From Xiphias gladius (Eukaryota; Chordata; Actinopteri; Istiophoriformes; Xiphiidae): a stretch of DNA of 64,000 nucleotides. A program made the translations under genes and the position numbers. Numbering within the stretch: position 1 is the first letter of the stretch; each line of letters starts with the position of its first letter. Under the pieces are notes generated by a model, which saw only the letters and a program-made list of their open reading frames with translations, searched no databases and was not told where the DNA came from. Of the stretch, positions 23,501 through 41,623 are shown piece by piece. The stretch spans positions 10,537,324-10,601,323 of the forward strand of contig NC_053402.1 in the NCBI RefSeq assembly GCF_016859285.1, written 5' to 3'.

Positions 23501-26500
23501 CCTGCTAACCAGTCATCCTCCTCCTCTTGTTTTTTCTGGATTTTTGAAACCTCTGGCTTGGTTTGTTTGGCAATATTAACAGTTTGGGCTGGGGTCTCCG
23601 CTGCCATTTTTGCAGCAGATGTGGTATGACTACCAGTCAGGGAGGGCTTTCTCTCCAAAAAGGGGGAGGAGGGAGCCTTTGGAGACACTGTTGAAGTCTC
23701 GGTGTCTTTGGTCTCATCCTCTAGAAACGTATTATCGTCATTTGTCTTGAGGCCTAACCAGTCAGCGGAGTTACGGTGTCGAGTGGAGGTGACGGTGGTG
23801 GGTTTTGGTTTCTTTTCTGGGGTAAGGGCACTGACATCCTCGGTGGAAAATCTGATGATAACAAGAAAAAGTCAAAGCTGCCGTATCATGTGTCTATTTT
23901 GTGCAGTTCACCATGGCAGGCAAAAAGCCTACTGTAAAACATCAAGACAGGACTACACACACACACAAACACACACCTGACAGACTGTCTGCGGGACTGG
24001 CGCCCTTCAGGCATGGATCCCAAAGTGGGCTGATAGGACCCAAATTTGAGATCATCTTCTAAAACCGGTTCTGATAAATGTAAACAAAATTAGCTTTAAT
24101 TATTTCATACTTTTAAAATGGTACTTGCTCACAGTTCGTGGAACTTTATTACCTTTCACACTGGTGGTCTTCTCCTGCTGCTGCTTCTCTTGAGACAGAG
24201 GCTGGTCCTTTCTCTCACCCGTGGGTGGTCGCTCCAGAAGATGAGGTGAAGTCAAACTCTCCAGAATCTCGTCCAGTCTAGTACGAGCTCTCTGAGGGGG
24301 CTCACTCCTGGGATTAAACACACCGAGGAAAAGGGGAGAACTATCTTTGCAAGAACAAGCAACGCAAAGGCAAAGCAAAGATTATGTTTTGTAAAAAGCC
24401 AATCATCTGAGAAAGAACAAGATCGGGTTCTGAGCAAAGTTTGTCTCTAGCTGCACCACAAAGCACTAAGGCAGTAATTATTTATCATTTGAGCACTATA
24501 AATAAGGACAACGAAAACAGCGAGACCGTAAAAGTTAAAACAGAGCTGTTACCTTTCCTTGTTGGACCAAAGCAGAGTCTCTTTTTTTGGGGGATAGTTT
24601 TTATCACTGTCAAATCCGAGGGCATCCATCAGGTCATCCTTACCATCATCGAATGTGAGATTGCCTGGTGTCTTTGCTGCTTTAGCTGATGAACAAAGAA
24701 TAAACACACACATGTTCCGTGTTTGATGATTGCATGGAAAAATGGAAAGTCAAGAGTTTTGGAAATTGTAAGGCTCACATGTTTTACTCTTTAAGATTGG
24801 AGATGCTGAAGGAGACTGCATGGATTGTTCGGGTTTGGTCTGCTGCACGCTCGTTTTAGATTCGGGCTTGGTTTCATCTGGAAGCAAGTCATCAAGTAGG
24901 TCAGCCAGGGGGTCATCTATGTCTGCAGAGGAAATTAGTTTCTTTATTGGTTTTATAGTGTTTACGGACAGCATAATATTAGAAAGGCCTTTCAATAAAA
25001 GGCAGTGGGTTTAACAAGGCCTGTTGCATTGGATTACATTAGATGTTACAGGGGTACTTAAAAAGTGAAAAAGTGAATAACTCAATTAAATGTATATGGA
25101 AATACATTGTATGGACAGTTATTTTTCTCCTGTTCAAACTCATAGATGCCCACTGAAACTACCCACTGATAATATTCAGCTACAAGTAAAAGACCTAACA
25201 CATATATTGTAGCTTTAATGTTTTGTGTCCGAACAAGACCTTCATCATCACCACCACAGTCTGAATTAATGAAGCAGTTTTCAGAAAACAAACCGAAGCT
25301 ATCAGTATGCAGCACTTTTGCTCTCCTGTTGAGTTATATAAAGCCCAGCATCAGAGATGGGATGGGAGACAGAGGCTCACTCACCAGAGAAGGTGAACTT
25401 CCTATAGGTACGCGCTGTAGACATAGAGGGCGCGGAGTTTGGCTTCTTCCCTCCTGTGCTGGGTTCATCTGAGTGAAGAGGGGGAGACACAGCTCTCTCT
25501 AAGTGCTGCTAATAATGGAAACTTCAAAGCCGCTAATAATGTGAAGCCAATAATGAGAAAATAATTTATGCAAGCACACTCTGCTCTGAATTACCTGCTC
25601 CCTCTAGTTTTACACTTTTGTCTAACGCAGTAGAGTCTTTCTTTGGCCCTTCATTACCAAACGGCTTTGTTTGTGCAGGAGCTGAACTAGGCTTTTTCTT
25701 TGATGCAAAAAGGTCTGCATCCAAATCATCCATGTCCTGTAGGAGAGAAAAACAATAAGCATTGTAGGTGAACCTGTGACCACGAATAGACAAACAACAA
25801 AACTGAACTTTGTCTCTGCTTCATTTATAATGACCTACCTTCACGGTCTTCAGTATGTCATTGGGATCTGCTGCTGAGACATCCGAATCCTTGGAAAGAA
25901 TGAAAATAAGAACAAAGAGGTGGATATAATAACCGTTAAATAAAATAGAGTATATGTGTCCAGACTCACACCTTTGTCTACATACCTCACTGTCCCCACC
26001 ATCCTTCTTTACCTCCTCTGCTAGCATACTGAAGATGTTATCAGTGGCAGAGGAGCTGGAGTAGAAAAATTAATGTGACTCGTAAACAGGAAGAGTAATC
26101 CTTTATAAATCGGTATTGTTTTACTGACTCTAACTACAATTTACCGATTCAAGGGCCCACTGCGAGTTGCTCTCCCCCTTACTGAATGTTCTGTTAAGAG
26201 AAAATATTATAATAACACATGGAACTGTCACAATGATAGCACCATTATGATAATGATGATACTGTTTGGTTCAAAACTGCAAAACTGTGCTCACTTACTT
26301 TTATCATCAAATAAGTTGTCAAGCAAATCGTCATCTCCGAATGAACCTTCGGAAAAACCGTGAGGTAAAACACTTTAATGGAAGCTTGAAACTCCGTAAC
26401 CTATTTTTTCTTAAAGTTACCTTGTTTTTTTATGTACAAATACTACATTTTGCGTATACTGCTAAGAGCTCTGAAGTGTCATCCTGTTATTCTGTATTAC

Positions 26501-26988
26501 TAGTGCTTTGTGGCATTGCTGTTATGTAGTTCTTGGTTGTAAAATGCATTTCTGTTTCTCTGCTGCTTCTGTTTGCTCTGTATATGTAACATTGCTATAC
26601 TGTTTCTGCATCCCGGTTGGGCGGGGGGTCCTCCAAATAAACTGAAGATCTAAGGGCACAGGGTGCCATATACAGATTGTAAAGTTAGGTTCATTCGTGC
26701 AGAGCTAAAATAATACAGTAAGCAAAACTGTGGTGTTCTGATTTCAAGTGACACAGGGGGAACTTACTTTTGGATGGTTTTCCCTTCGGCTTTGCAGCCT
26801 GTAAATTACACCGAAATATGGTGAGTTATTTTGCAGCTAAAATGGATTAACCTGGTGCGACACCTGGGTCCAAGGCAAAGAGCAAATCAACTATACACAC
26901 ACAAAACTTGCGTTTAGCTTTTTCGAAATTCTTTCTAACTCCGACAAGTCATGGAAATGTTGACAATGACTTCGGTCTGACTCACCAT
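17597..26988 (-). CDS. fbf1: Fas-binding factor 1 (Albatross), distal-appendage protein
   Basis: FBF1 is a centriolar distal-appendage and ciliary transition-fibre protein needed for the ciliary gate. I joined 31 in-phase exons, about 3801 nt and 1266 aa. Exon 1 is only the ATG (26988-26986), followed by a GTGAGT donor. Early acidic exons include 26346-26299 (DDDLLDNLFDD), 25736-25595 (DMDDLDADLF) and 24922-24779 (LADLLDDLLPDE). Later exons include 24685-24553 (LMDALGF), 24070-23977 (GRQSRRQSV) and 23851-23390 (SADWLGLK, DDWLAGALSRKK). From 21975 down to 18609 the exons encode one long heptad-rich coiled coil (IIQLEGQ, ERLRDLQR, SSRLGELSSRVE, LEEQKSVM, ISSTALKLK). The last exon, 17707-17597, ends LENLKKKSY plus a short tail. 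These phrases match human FBF1 (1133 aa) in order. Joining 22727-22380 to 22260-22220 stays in frame only with the GTACGT donor. The intron after 22131-22084 seems to use a GC donor. Confidence 0.92.
21534..21560. repeat. (GT)n microsatellite
   Basis: About 13 GT units in an fbf1 intron, ending about 20 bases from the donor of the exon at 21681-21581. Confidence 0.95.
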
Positions 26989-27644
26989 GTTGAATCTCTG
27001 CTGGTAATGCGGAACGTGAGAGCGGCTAGCTAGCTGACGCTAGCTAAATCTGATTACGCGCCTCCCGTCTCCATTGGTAACCGCTCCGCTGCACCGGCGA
27101 GAGTTCACGAGAAGGACACAACACGCGACCGTAGTAAGTTAATATGGCTACACTATGGTGTCGTTTTCGTGCTTTCGTATGCTCGTGTTTTGCGTTAGTC
27201 GTCGCGACGCTTAGCATTTTGACATTGGCCAGTTGACTTAAAGTAACGGTAAAATGAATCGCACCGCCACAACGAGCCACATCTGTTTAAGGTTGCACGT
27301 TGGCCATATTGCATACCTAAGTCAATTCAGTCTTCTAACACGTACGTTATGACTGACAGTAAATCCAACTAAACATAAGGTAAACGGTAAACCACTAGTT
27401 TCTGAGCGATTTACTGCAGCAATACCACAACCGTACCAACCGGCGAAACGTACGTTTCCTGCTTACAGTTGGCGGTGCATTGTGGGTAGAGTAGTTTTTT
27501 TTTTTTTAGCGTACCCTTTAGGGAAACGTCTAAGAGAAGGTGATTTATTTTGGACTGGGTTTAAATGATCAGTTTGCTTGTTTTGGACTTCCTTTAATAT
27601 CTTTCCCTGCTTGCCAACTTTTTGAAATCTACCAAACTGGTTTA

Positions 27645-27657
27645 CCACCAGGTGGCA
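27645..27657 (+). promoter_or_regulatory. CTCF-like motif
   Basis: CCACCAGGTGGCA fits the vertebrate CTCF core. It lies between the fbf1 promoter and prcd. The motif alone does not prove occupancy. Confidence 0.45.
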
Positions 27658-30032
27658 TCAGAGCAGAGAAAAAATAGTCAAAGGACAACATTTCCAGCAA
27701 AACTGAAGAGCTGAATAATTCATCCCATGTAGCCCATGTTTAATTCAGTCAGGTCTAGGCCTGATGTTGCACTTTTAATCAGTACGGTGGTAACAAGGCA
27801 AATCACCCTCCAGTAAGCACATCGCTCCAAATTCAGCTTATAACACTTTGCCTTATGGGGATTCGACTTTCCTGTGCTCCTCCAACTCCATCAGCACTAA
27901 ATAGGCTTTTCAGGTGTTCCGAGATGGAATTGGGCATACATGCCAACATCACATGGGTACCCCCCCCCCCACACACACACACACACCCGCCCATTCATCA
28001 AACAGAGAATTGTTCCATGACCATGGTGAGCAAGCAGACAAATTCCATTTAAAAGATTTGGCTAGAACATGTAGGAATATTTTCTTTCCCTGTAGCTTGT
28101 TGCAGTAGGGAGCTGTGCGGAGCTGGGTCTTTATGCATCCTCTGTCATGACTAATTTGTGCAGACAGCATTTCATCTGTACAGTTCTCTTGACAGATTAA
28201 AAACAGCAGTACAGAAACAATGTCTGTTGGACTTTACCCGATTCTGCTCAGTGATATGTAAACATTCATGCAAGTGATGATTCATAGAAATTCAGTGTTG
28301 AAGTAACCTGAGTGTGCATGTGTCCGTTCAATTAGATTGGAAGGGATTTTGTAATACATGCCATGGGATCCTGTTTTCCCTGGGATTTTGTAGATAACTG
28401 ATGTCCTATAGTCATATTTAGGACTTGTTTTTAGAATGTAAAGGCAGAAATTGCCAGAAAAAAAAGTAACTTTTATCTTTTTCTTGGGAATAATTGTGTT
28501 GCAAAATTACAGACAACAACACACTACCTGTATCAACAGAAAACAGCAGACCAACCTCACTGACAAGTTCAGACAATCTTTACTTTGAGGGAGTACGTCA
28601 ATTGCTGTAATGTGAGTTGACATGTTAAATGCGAGTTGGAGGCAGGTAGCAATACCGACCGTTTGTGGTGGAAAAGGGAAATAAATGCTTTGCTGATGTA
28701 ATTATAAGACTGTATACCTTTTCAGTGAATAATCAGGGAATTCACAGTGCGAATGAGGGGACAATCTTGAATAACAATGAAAGGCACTCAATTCATTGCT
28801 TCGTTTAGTCGGTGGGTTTCCCCTGTGAGAACAACATAAACATCTAAAGGATTCACAGGTTAGCCATACCTGCCACGTACAGTATAATTTCTGCTTTCAG
28901 CCCTTATTTCAGAAGAAATCAGGTCACTTAAGAGAACTTAAGAGAAGCTACTCTTTTAGATACATCCAGTCAAAGCTCATCCTGTCCTCATACATACATT
29001 TAACACAAATCATTACATTTGTCAAAGCAAGAAAAACATAAAATCAAAGAAATTGTTGTGGCTATTTTTTATATGGAGGCACAGAACATGTTTTATCACT
29101 TTAAACCCTGATCATATTGAAGTTTGAAGTCACACTATGGTTCTAAAGTAGATGAATGTACTAAATTCAGTTGTCATGATGATTATACAGTGTTTGTCAG
29201 GTTTCATCTACCAAACTGGAATTTACCCCGAGTTCACCCAGTTGCTGTTTCCTGTTCCAGCAATGAGAGAATCTGCAGGACAGATAGGGGAAGCCATGAT
29301 CAAAACAGTCCTCATTGTTATTGTAGCCCACTTTTTTTTAGTATCCGGGGGTAAGTCTTGAAAGCAGAGGCCACTGCAAAAAAAAACACAAAACAAATAA
29401 AGATTTAGTACTTTTAAAATTAACAAGGAAATACACATTTGTTCATTTATTTTCCGATTTATTCTAGGTAAAATATAACAAATGACAAAGCTCACCTGAT
29501 GCTCACCACCAGACTTGGGATAATGGCTCATTCTGGTATTGGTTCTTGTCTAAACAGGAGGGGGAGCACAAGGAAAGTGAAAACTGTCATGCTAAGTCCA
29601 TGACTGATGTAAAGAAATAATGATTCATAAAAAAAAAAAAGTGACCATGACTCAGCTGAATAGACTTGCCTCCATAAAAGTGATTCAGGTAAAAAGTGAA
29701 AGATAAGACGTCAACGGCCTGTGACCTGCATGTCAATATAGTGGTTGGGAAAATTGGTCAGTTAGTTTATTACTTTATTTTAAGATCTTTCACAGAGGCA
29801 TTAAATGGTGTGTTTGTAGGGAGGTAATGTATTTATAATAACCTTCCAAAGAGATGATGGATTGTTGTTCTGCCTCTGAATCATTTAGTATTAGCAATGT
29901 AGCAAGGAGTACTTAAAAGCTAAATGTGGGGCAGGCATCTTAGCTCTTTATGCATCTGTGCCTCTGTAACATGCTCTACTGCTCCACTTTCTCCCCTTGT
30001 CTGGAGCCCCTTCTGTAAACCCCCCCCCCAAT

Positions 30033-30045
30033 ACACACACACACA

Positions 30046-30100
<55 letters not shown>
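30033..30100. repeat. (AC)n microsatellite
   Basis: An AC tract of about 68 bases with one early interruption, preceded by a run of C. Confidence 0.97.
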
Positions 30101-30103
<3 letters not shown>

Positions 30104-30939
30104 ACTTCCACTAACTGTCAATGTCTCTTTGCCTATCTGGATGTTTTCCTGTTTCCCTTTCACGTACTGTGATTCTGTTTTGGTGTACTGGCTTTAAGTC
30201 TTCTGTAATGCTTATATGCATGAATTTTATTTTGAATGTACAGTTTAATTCAATTTAATTTTGCGTGCTGTTATTTTCATGTCTGCATTTATCATTTTGG
30301 ATCAGTTTTAGAACTGGTTTGATTACTTGTAGCATTGACCCAAATTTTTGCTGAATTACTGCTGAAAGGACTGCTGGCATTGAATAAGTATTGTTCGAGG
30401 GGAAGTATAAGTTTGATGATAAGGTATGATGTCTTCTGTGGCTCTGGGGGAGCTTTGTCAATCTGAGAAAATTATCCTGATGATATCATCGGGGTTATCT
30501 CATCTAAGCCCAGCATCCCAATCCATAATTGGCTAAAAATGTTAATTATGTGATAATGTTATCTCAGCTTGGGCTTGGTGACTACAAATTTATAGCAAAA
30601 AAGCAGTAACGCTTTACGTTACAGGTCTATCATTTCCTAATAACTAAAGAACTACTTGTAAATACAGAGAAAATACAGACAAAGCCCAGAAACATTTGTT
30701 TGAGTTTAATACGTTTTAGATAAAAATAGTTGTTAATTTCCAACTATGAACTTCCTTACAAAATTTCTAAGTCAATGTTAAGTCAAGTATCACAATTTTT
30801 GGAGCTTGACCCATGCTAGCCACTAAGAATCAGATTGTCGTGGCCTCTGCTGCTTGGAAGGCTAATACTAAATGACTGGAGTATCCCTTTAAGGCCCCTG
30901 TGGCCATTTAGTACATTTGCTCAGTCTGTTTTCATTGAC

Positions 30940-30945
30940 TTTATT
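30940..30945 (-). terminator. prcd polyadenylation signal
   Basis: AATAAA on the minus strand, about 37 bases beyond the prcd stop codon. It implies a very short 3' UTR and supports the gene model. Confidence 0.6.
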
Positions 30946-30981
30946 TGTTTGTGTTTCCTTACCCTGTGATGCTCACTGTTG

Positions 30982-31863
30982 TCATTTTTGGGTTTCTGAT
31001 GGTCCTTTGCTCTTCGTGTATGGCACGTCTTTCTCAATAGCCTCTTTCTGCCTGTGACAGGTGATACAGACCATAAAATTAATATTAAATAATACATATT
31101 TATCATCACACTACCTTCTTGGTCATGGTCAGTAAAACACAAGACTCTTTGGAAACAGTTTGGCGAAGAATGAAAAGGGTTTTGCTGTTGCCATGCTCCA
31201 TGGTGCTGTAGCCACGTGGAATTGTTTGCCAATGCTGTGTGAGTGGCAGTGCAGGGCCGGGGGCCTGAGAAGATTGCACTTTGTGTCAATTAGCAGCCAT
31301 GGACTCAACAGCCCTGATGCTTTCTGCTCCCTTCATCTCTCCATTAAAAAAAAAAAAGCTGGAATACACTGTTGTTATGTAGCCAGCCACTTAATCCACA
31401 CACTGTTGCTTGAGGCAAACCTTAAAATAATCACAGGGGTGATTTCAAATCAATGATGCAGATAAGTCTCTTCCTGCCTCCCTCGTGCTCCCACACATGA
31501 AACAGACATGCAGCTTCTGTGTTTGAATGTATGTGTATATGCTCGTATTTGGGTATGTGTTGAAGTATTTTATCTAATTTATTTTATGAAGTATTTAATG
31601 CTTTTCTCACAAGCCTCAAGCTGTTGAATTTGTCTATTTTGTCAGGCACTGTAAAACGTAGTCTAAATCAAAATCTAAGCAAAAAGCATCTTATTTCAGT
31701 TTCATCACTGAAAACAGACACATTTTCCAGTGAGGACTATTCCACAGTGCCTGCCAAAAATCAAAAGACAGTGCATGATCAGTACTCACGGTCTGATTTT
31801 GTTGGAGAACCTCTGCCGCAGGATGAGAGCGATGGTAGTGAGGACCACCATAGTGGTACACAT
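30982..31863 (-). CDS. prcd: Progressive rod-cone degeneration protein (PRCD), two-exon micro-gene
   Basis: PRCD is a tiny palmitoylated protein of photoreceptor outer-segment discs, needed for disc packaging; mutations cause retinal degeneration in dogs and humans. Exon 1 (31863-31790) encodes MCTTMVVLTT, a hydrophobic stretch, then LRQRFSNKIR, and ends in a GTGAGT donor with phase 2. Exon 2 (31051-30982) follows a pyrimidine-rich CTGTCACAG acceptor, completes a proline and continues QKEAIEKDVPYT to a TGA. The product is 47 aa against 54 in mammals. Cys2 (the palmitoylation site), the single hydrophobic segment, the following basic RQR and the FxN motif all match the mammalian protein, and PRCD neighbours CYGB in mammals too. 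The C-terminal half is not obviously conserved. The frame is too short for most ORF filters, and a longer but spurious plus-strand frame covers exon 1. Confidence 0.87.
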
Positions 31864-31869
31864 GGTCCT

Positions 31870-32050
31870 ACCCCAAGGATCTCCCGCCTTGGGACTGCTG
31901 GTGGTTTAGAGCACTGAGGCTTCTCCTCCCATTGGAAGGCTCGAATGGTAAAAGCAGAGACTGTGGTGTAACAATCTGACTATTCCTGTCTTTCCTATTG
32001 GCTCTCACTTATGATCTGGGAGATTAGCTCAGAGGATTAGCTAGGATCAA
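31870..32050 (-). promoter_or_regulatory. Putative prcd promoter with OTX/CRX-type site
   Basis: About 170 bases upstream of the prcd start, GGATTA is at 32034-32039, with a related AGATTA about 12 bases before it. GGATTA/TAATCC is the core for CRX/OTX photoreceptor homeoproteins. The location suits a photoreceptor gene, but the motif is short and could occur by chance. Confidence 0.35.
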
Positions 32051-32693
32051 GGAGGGGGGTTAGATTTTGCTGGCAGGACTAGGAGGTAAACAAAGTGTGC
32101 TGTGTTTCTATTCTGAAACATCCCACCGTGCCACCATAGCGTCGACACAGCACACCTAATCAACCTTGATAATGTCTTTTTTGTTGAGAAAGAGGAGTAT
32201 TTTGTCAAAGGGCCTGTTGAAATTGGGTTTGAGTGGTACTATGGCAGCTTCACAGCATGGGATTACAGTAAGGATGAACATATACCAACCAAATTACCAT
32301 ATATCTAGATAATAGTAATTCATTGTTAATGTGCTCACACTTCCTTTGGGGAATTCTGAATTGTTGTTATAGATATCATTGGACTGCTTCTAAATATACT
32401 GGACCCTCTAATGACATCCCTGCCAGCCAAGTGCAGCATTCCTACAATATATTATGAAAGGAGAAAGCATAGTGGGATAAATGGGGGTATAAATAGGGAC
32501 TTTCTGCAGCTGAGCCACTTATACTTAGCACCGGTGACTCAAGCAGAGAATAAGGGCCAAGCGAGAGAAGGGAAAGGTCTATTTTCGCCGACACGTCCGT
32601 GAGTAGAAATGCGGGGGTATCAGATTAAAGCAGATACAAGTTTAAAAGGATTTGACGTTGCGCGGTGACGTCACATGGTTTTCACAGGGTAAT

Positions 32694-32699
32694 TTTATT
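32694..32699 (-). terminator. cygb1 polyadenylation signal
   Basis: AATAAA on the minus strand about 465 bases past the cygb1 stop, giving a 3' UTR of about 0.5 kb. Confidence 0.55.
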
Positions 32700-33163
32700 T
32701 CAAAATTGGGTTGAATACAGATACAAAGGTGAGTCGTAATGAAAAAAAATTTACAATCATCACAGTTAACTGTTAAAAATGTAAAAATGTCTTGGTCTTT
32801 TTAATATCTCATAAAGTGGACACATGTGGATATAGACTGATAAAAGGAAACATCATAAAAACATCACAATATTTAGAAAGAATGGTATTTACAAGGCAGT
32901 TTTCTAGATATACACATTCAGTAGAAGGCACATCCAAGTCAAATGTGACCTCTCATCCATTGTTGGATTTATGTTTGCATTTTCTTCCTTTTTGCTCTCT
33001 CCTGTAAAGGGTTTGGTCCGTAGCCCATTATTATCTTAGATTACATCAAACTGTATTCCCAGGCTCCAGTCAGTTGATTCCTCTCTGTTTTGAGGCTCGG
33101 GCCAAAAAAAAAAAAAAAAAAGTCTCTTGGTGTGCACGGTCTGATAAAACCAGACTAAAAGCT

Positions 33164-38073
<4,910 letters not shown>

Positions 38074-40299
38074 CTGGGAACACAGCTGTGCAGAGCTGAG
38101 CACGTGAAGAAGGTAGGGTTGATGAGAGTACCCCTCCCCCAAAATAAAGACTCTATTTCTACCTTTTTCTTCTCTTTCTTGACGAGAGAGAAAGAAAATC
38201 AGTTTTGCTTTCTGCCTTTTCCCAAGGAGAATCTTTGCTCTCCACCACTGAATCTCTGCTGAGCGAGAGTGTGAGTGAAGAACAGGCTGAAAAAGCCCAA
38301 GAAACACACGCAGCGAATGAGGAGGAGCCTCTGTACTCTCTCTTTTACACTCTCTCTTCCCTCTCTCTCTTTCTTTCTCCCCCTTCCCACCTCACCTTTG
38401 TAAGTGGTGTTTGATGAAGGCTTGATGAGATAGGAAACAGATCCTTCGTAAGAGCGTGGGATATGCAACACACACATAGTAGTCAATGTGTGGGCATGAA
38501 TGCAATGTAAGATTATGATGTTAAAATAAGATAAAGGAGCACACTCTGACCTTTTTCTCCAGAGTCACCATTCTAGATTATCCAGGAGATTAACCTGTAA
38601 TGATACTGAATTTCTCAAAAATCCCTGTCGATGTAAATGTTAAAAACAATTTTACTGTCTGAAAATTAAACAGCGTGACGAGCAAAAATAGGCCAAAATA
38701 GGCTATTCATTTTTGGTGTGTTTTGTGCTTCTAACAAGATACAGATTATACCTGCGCATTTTCAGTCCACCTTTCATTACTTTACCGTCTTCATTATATG
38801 CACACGCCCTCAAGAGGCCCACACAGCTCTCACTGCACTCTTTCAAACACAGACATTTTCCACCTTTGTTGTGGCAGGGGTTATCAGTGGGTCGTCATAT
38901 CTCGCTTGTGTTGTCACAGCTGAAAACTTGGGAAAGCTCCCATTCAAGTTTGATAATGGGCTAGGTGAACAGGGCAATTAATCAGCAATCTGTCAGTTAA
39001 CTGTCAGAGGAGAGCGCACATAGGAGCAGAGAAAAGACGGCAGATATTGTAACGAAAGCTGTGATTAAGGGGGTATCTACCTCCTTACTGTGGAGGTTGC
39101 AATGTGCAGTAGGTGCAGACAACATGAACACCCATGTTAAAGACTGACAGCGTCCTTGAGAGAAAACCATTAACAATCCAATTTGTGAAAACTGTGCTAA
39201 AGATGGACAGATCTCATATTTCTGGGATTCCTGTGTCTCAAACATCTCAGCAAAAATAACCCCTTCAAGCAGCTTCATTATTCTCAACAACAGCAGTACA
39301 GCAAGGTCCTGACCAGTTATTATACCAGCTAATCAGACTTTAAATATTGTCAAAATTGGTTAAAGGTGAATATTATTCAAGTTCATCTCAGGCTCTCCCC
39401 AGGAAAAAAAAAAAAACCAAAAAAAAAAAAACCTAATAAGATCAGAGGTAATGTTTTAGGCTTCTTGTAGCACAGGTTTGTAAATTAACAACCATGCTGG
39501 TCTAGGTTCTTGTGAGTCAGACAATCAAGGAGACTTGGTCAATGATTGTAGATCAACATGCTCCGCTCTTAGTGGTTTTATGTTTCTACAGAAGGGCCCA
39601 GATTGAACTTATAATGCTTTATTGTTATTTCTGCTGTCCACACCCAGCCTAGCAAACTGAGACGACAATAAATATGAATAATGTTATACCTTTCACCCAC
39701 TCTCCCCAGAGGAAAAACAGATCTCATGATGTCTTTATGGTACAGCCAAAGGCATGAGTCTACTCAGTAGATACAGCAATAATGAGCGATGACATCTAGT
39801 GGACAGTTGGAGTAATATTGCCTCTCAGTTGCTACCAGAAATACTATTTTCGAAAAAAAAACAGTCAATTATAAATAGTCTGTGACAACCATGTATACAA
39901 ACAGGTGTTTGTTATGATGAACTAATATATCAGTTACATGGTTATCTAGCTGATTTTATCTGATCTAATCACTGAAACTTAATATGTCATAAATCCACAA
40001 ACCTCTGCTGATCATTTCTCCTGTCATCCTGCCATTTAAAATGAGAGGAATAAAACTGGAAAAAAAAAAAAAAGTCTCTTTAGGGCTTCTACTTTCAGGG
40101 ATATTTCAGTCACTTTGCAAAACTGTGTTAGGTAACAGTTTGGATGTTTTATAAAGATATGACATGATATGATTTCCTATTAAGATGGGATTTACAGGGT
40201 GTGTGTTAACCTGTATAAAACCGATGAAACCCATGAAACCTTCGGTCCTGACTGAACAAAGACTACTAAATCCAATAGCCGGTAATCTCAGTGGTGTGA
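38074..40299. other. cygb1 upstream region, no gene seen
   Basis: It includes the cygb1 promoter and 5' UTR. An open frame continues upstream in phase with the cygb1 start, but there is no homology to support coding. The CT-rich stretch near 38335-38385 and several A-runs near 39400 are low complexity. No confident gene. Confidence 0.6.
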
Positions 40300-40730
40300 A
40301 CTAACCATGTTCATTTACCCAAGTACTGTACGTGAGTACGCTTTTGAGGTAGCTGTACTTATATTGCACTCCACTTACTCCACAGTAATTATTTTTGAAG
40401 CTTTAGTTAGAAGTTACTTTGCAGATTCAGATTATTAATACAAAATTGAATCAACCAATTTATCATGATGTATTAATGTAGATTAAACGACCTAAAAGCA
40501 TCTAAACTAGTTAAAATTAGTCCCACCATCGGTATTTATGATCTAATACTATAATATACATCATTCTAAAATGGGCCATTCTGCATGAAGAGGACTTGCG
40601 TGATGACTATATTTCGATAGTAATATTTTAACAAGTAAAAGCTCTGACATGTAACGGAGTATTTGTACACTGTCATGTAGCCACTTTTACTTTTATCAAA
40701 AGTTCTCCGTAGTTCTTCCATCACTGAACG
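40300..40730. repeat. Dispersed teleost repeat ('AAGTACTTTTAC' family), copy 2
   Basis: It begins near CATTTACCCAAGTACTGTAC, contains CTTTAGTTAGAAGTTACTTT, and ends with ACGGAGTATTTGTACACTG and AGTTCTTCCATCACTGA. This is a fuller copy of the family seen at 15725-15910. No coding capacity. Confidence 0.6.
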
Positions 40731-40954
40731 ACCGACACATCCAAACCCAGTCCCTCACACTCGGCGTGGCTCAATCACAGCGGGCACTCCGCAAAAAGCG
40801 CAGCCGGCACGTTTGACCCAAAGGGGGTTCCGTAGCTCCGACCCCAGACAGTTGTGAGGCCAGAGTGCTACCTGTGTGACAGCCGGATACCTCAGCACAC
40901 TCGCGGAAATAATTGATCCCTGTTTTGTGGCTATGTTGTAGTTAAGTTTGCGTC

Positions 40955-41141
40955 GCCCACCGAAGGTCATTTCGCCCGGTTAGCTCGCCACGCAGGCTAG
41001 CGTGCGGTGGGTGGCTAGCTCTGTGGGCTAACGACAACGTCAACGAGCAGAAAAAAACGGCACAAACAGACGCCGTGGTCAGTGGATAAAAGGTGCCGCC
41101 GCTGTCGGTGACGGTGAAAAAAAACCAGCGGGAGCGCCACG
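40955..41141 (+). promoter_or_regulatory. prpsap1 promoter and 5' UTR (CpG-rich)
   Basis: A sharp rise in CpG density from about 40950 to the prpsap1 ATG, with no TATA box seen. This is typical of a housekeeping promoter. It is about 3 kb from the cygb1 start on the other strand. Confidence 0.6.
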
Positions 41142-41588
41142 ATGAATGTCGCTAAAAGTGGTTATCGCGTCTTTTCAGCAAACTCCTCCGTGGCATGCAC
41201 AGAATTGGCCAAGAAGATCACGGAGTAAGCACAATGTTCATGTACTATTCACCATTACTGCCGTTAGAGACTTGCTAGTTAATGTATACCGAGTTGTTCT
41301 GCTACACAGGGCCAAGCGCTCAGACGTTTGAGCCTGCGAATAACATCTAGCTGTATTTTGCCGAAGCCTGTTAAAAGATCGGTAACCTGCAACTTTTTAA
41401 AATTCGGCTACAGCAGATAATAGCAGATCGGTGGTGATGTGTAATGGTGTGTTATGTGACTGCTATCACCGGGTGCTTTTCGGGGTGCTTGCAGCTTTTC
41501 TTTCTTTCTTTCTTTCTTTTTTTGGCATGGCCAGCGAGAATCTGTGTATCTGGGAATGAATGGGTGATCTGATAAATGTCTCGTGTCG

Positions 41589-41623
<35 letters not shown>

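Larger units (their letters stand above)
27011..30924. other. fbf1-prcd intergenic region, no gene seen
   Basis: It begins with the CpG-containing fbf1 promoter (about 27000-27200), then becomes AT-rich. It holds a CTCF-like motif at 27645, a C-run plus AC tract near 27961 and a long AC repeat at 30033. Open frames on both strands lack splice or homology support. Confidence 0.6.

Noticed and set aside
31624-31917. 97-codon plus-strand open frame
   Set aside because: It is the antisense of prcd exon 1 and its promoter side. The minus-strand reading has a start, conserved residues, splice sites and a polyadenylation signal; the plus-strand reading has none of these.
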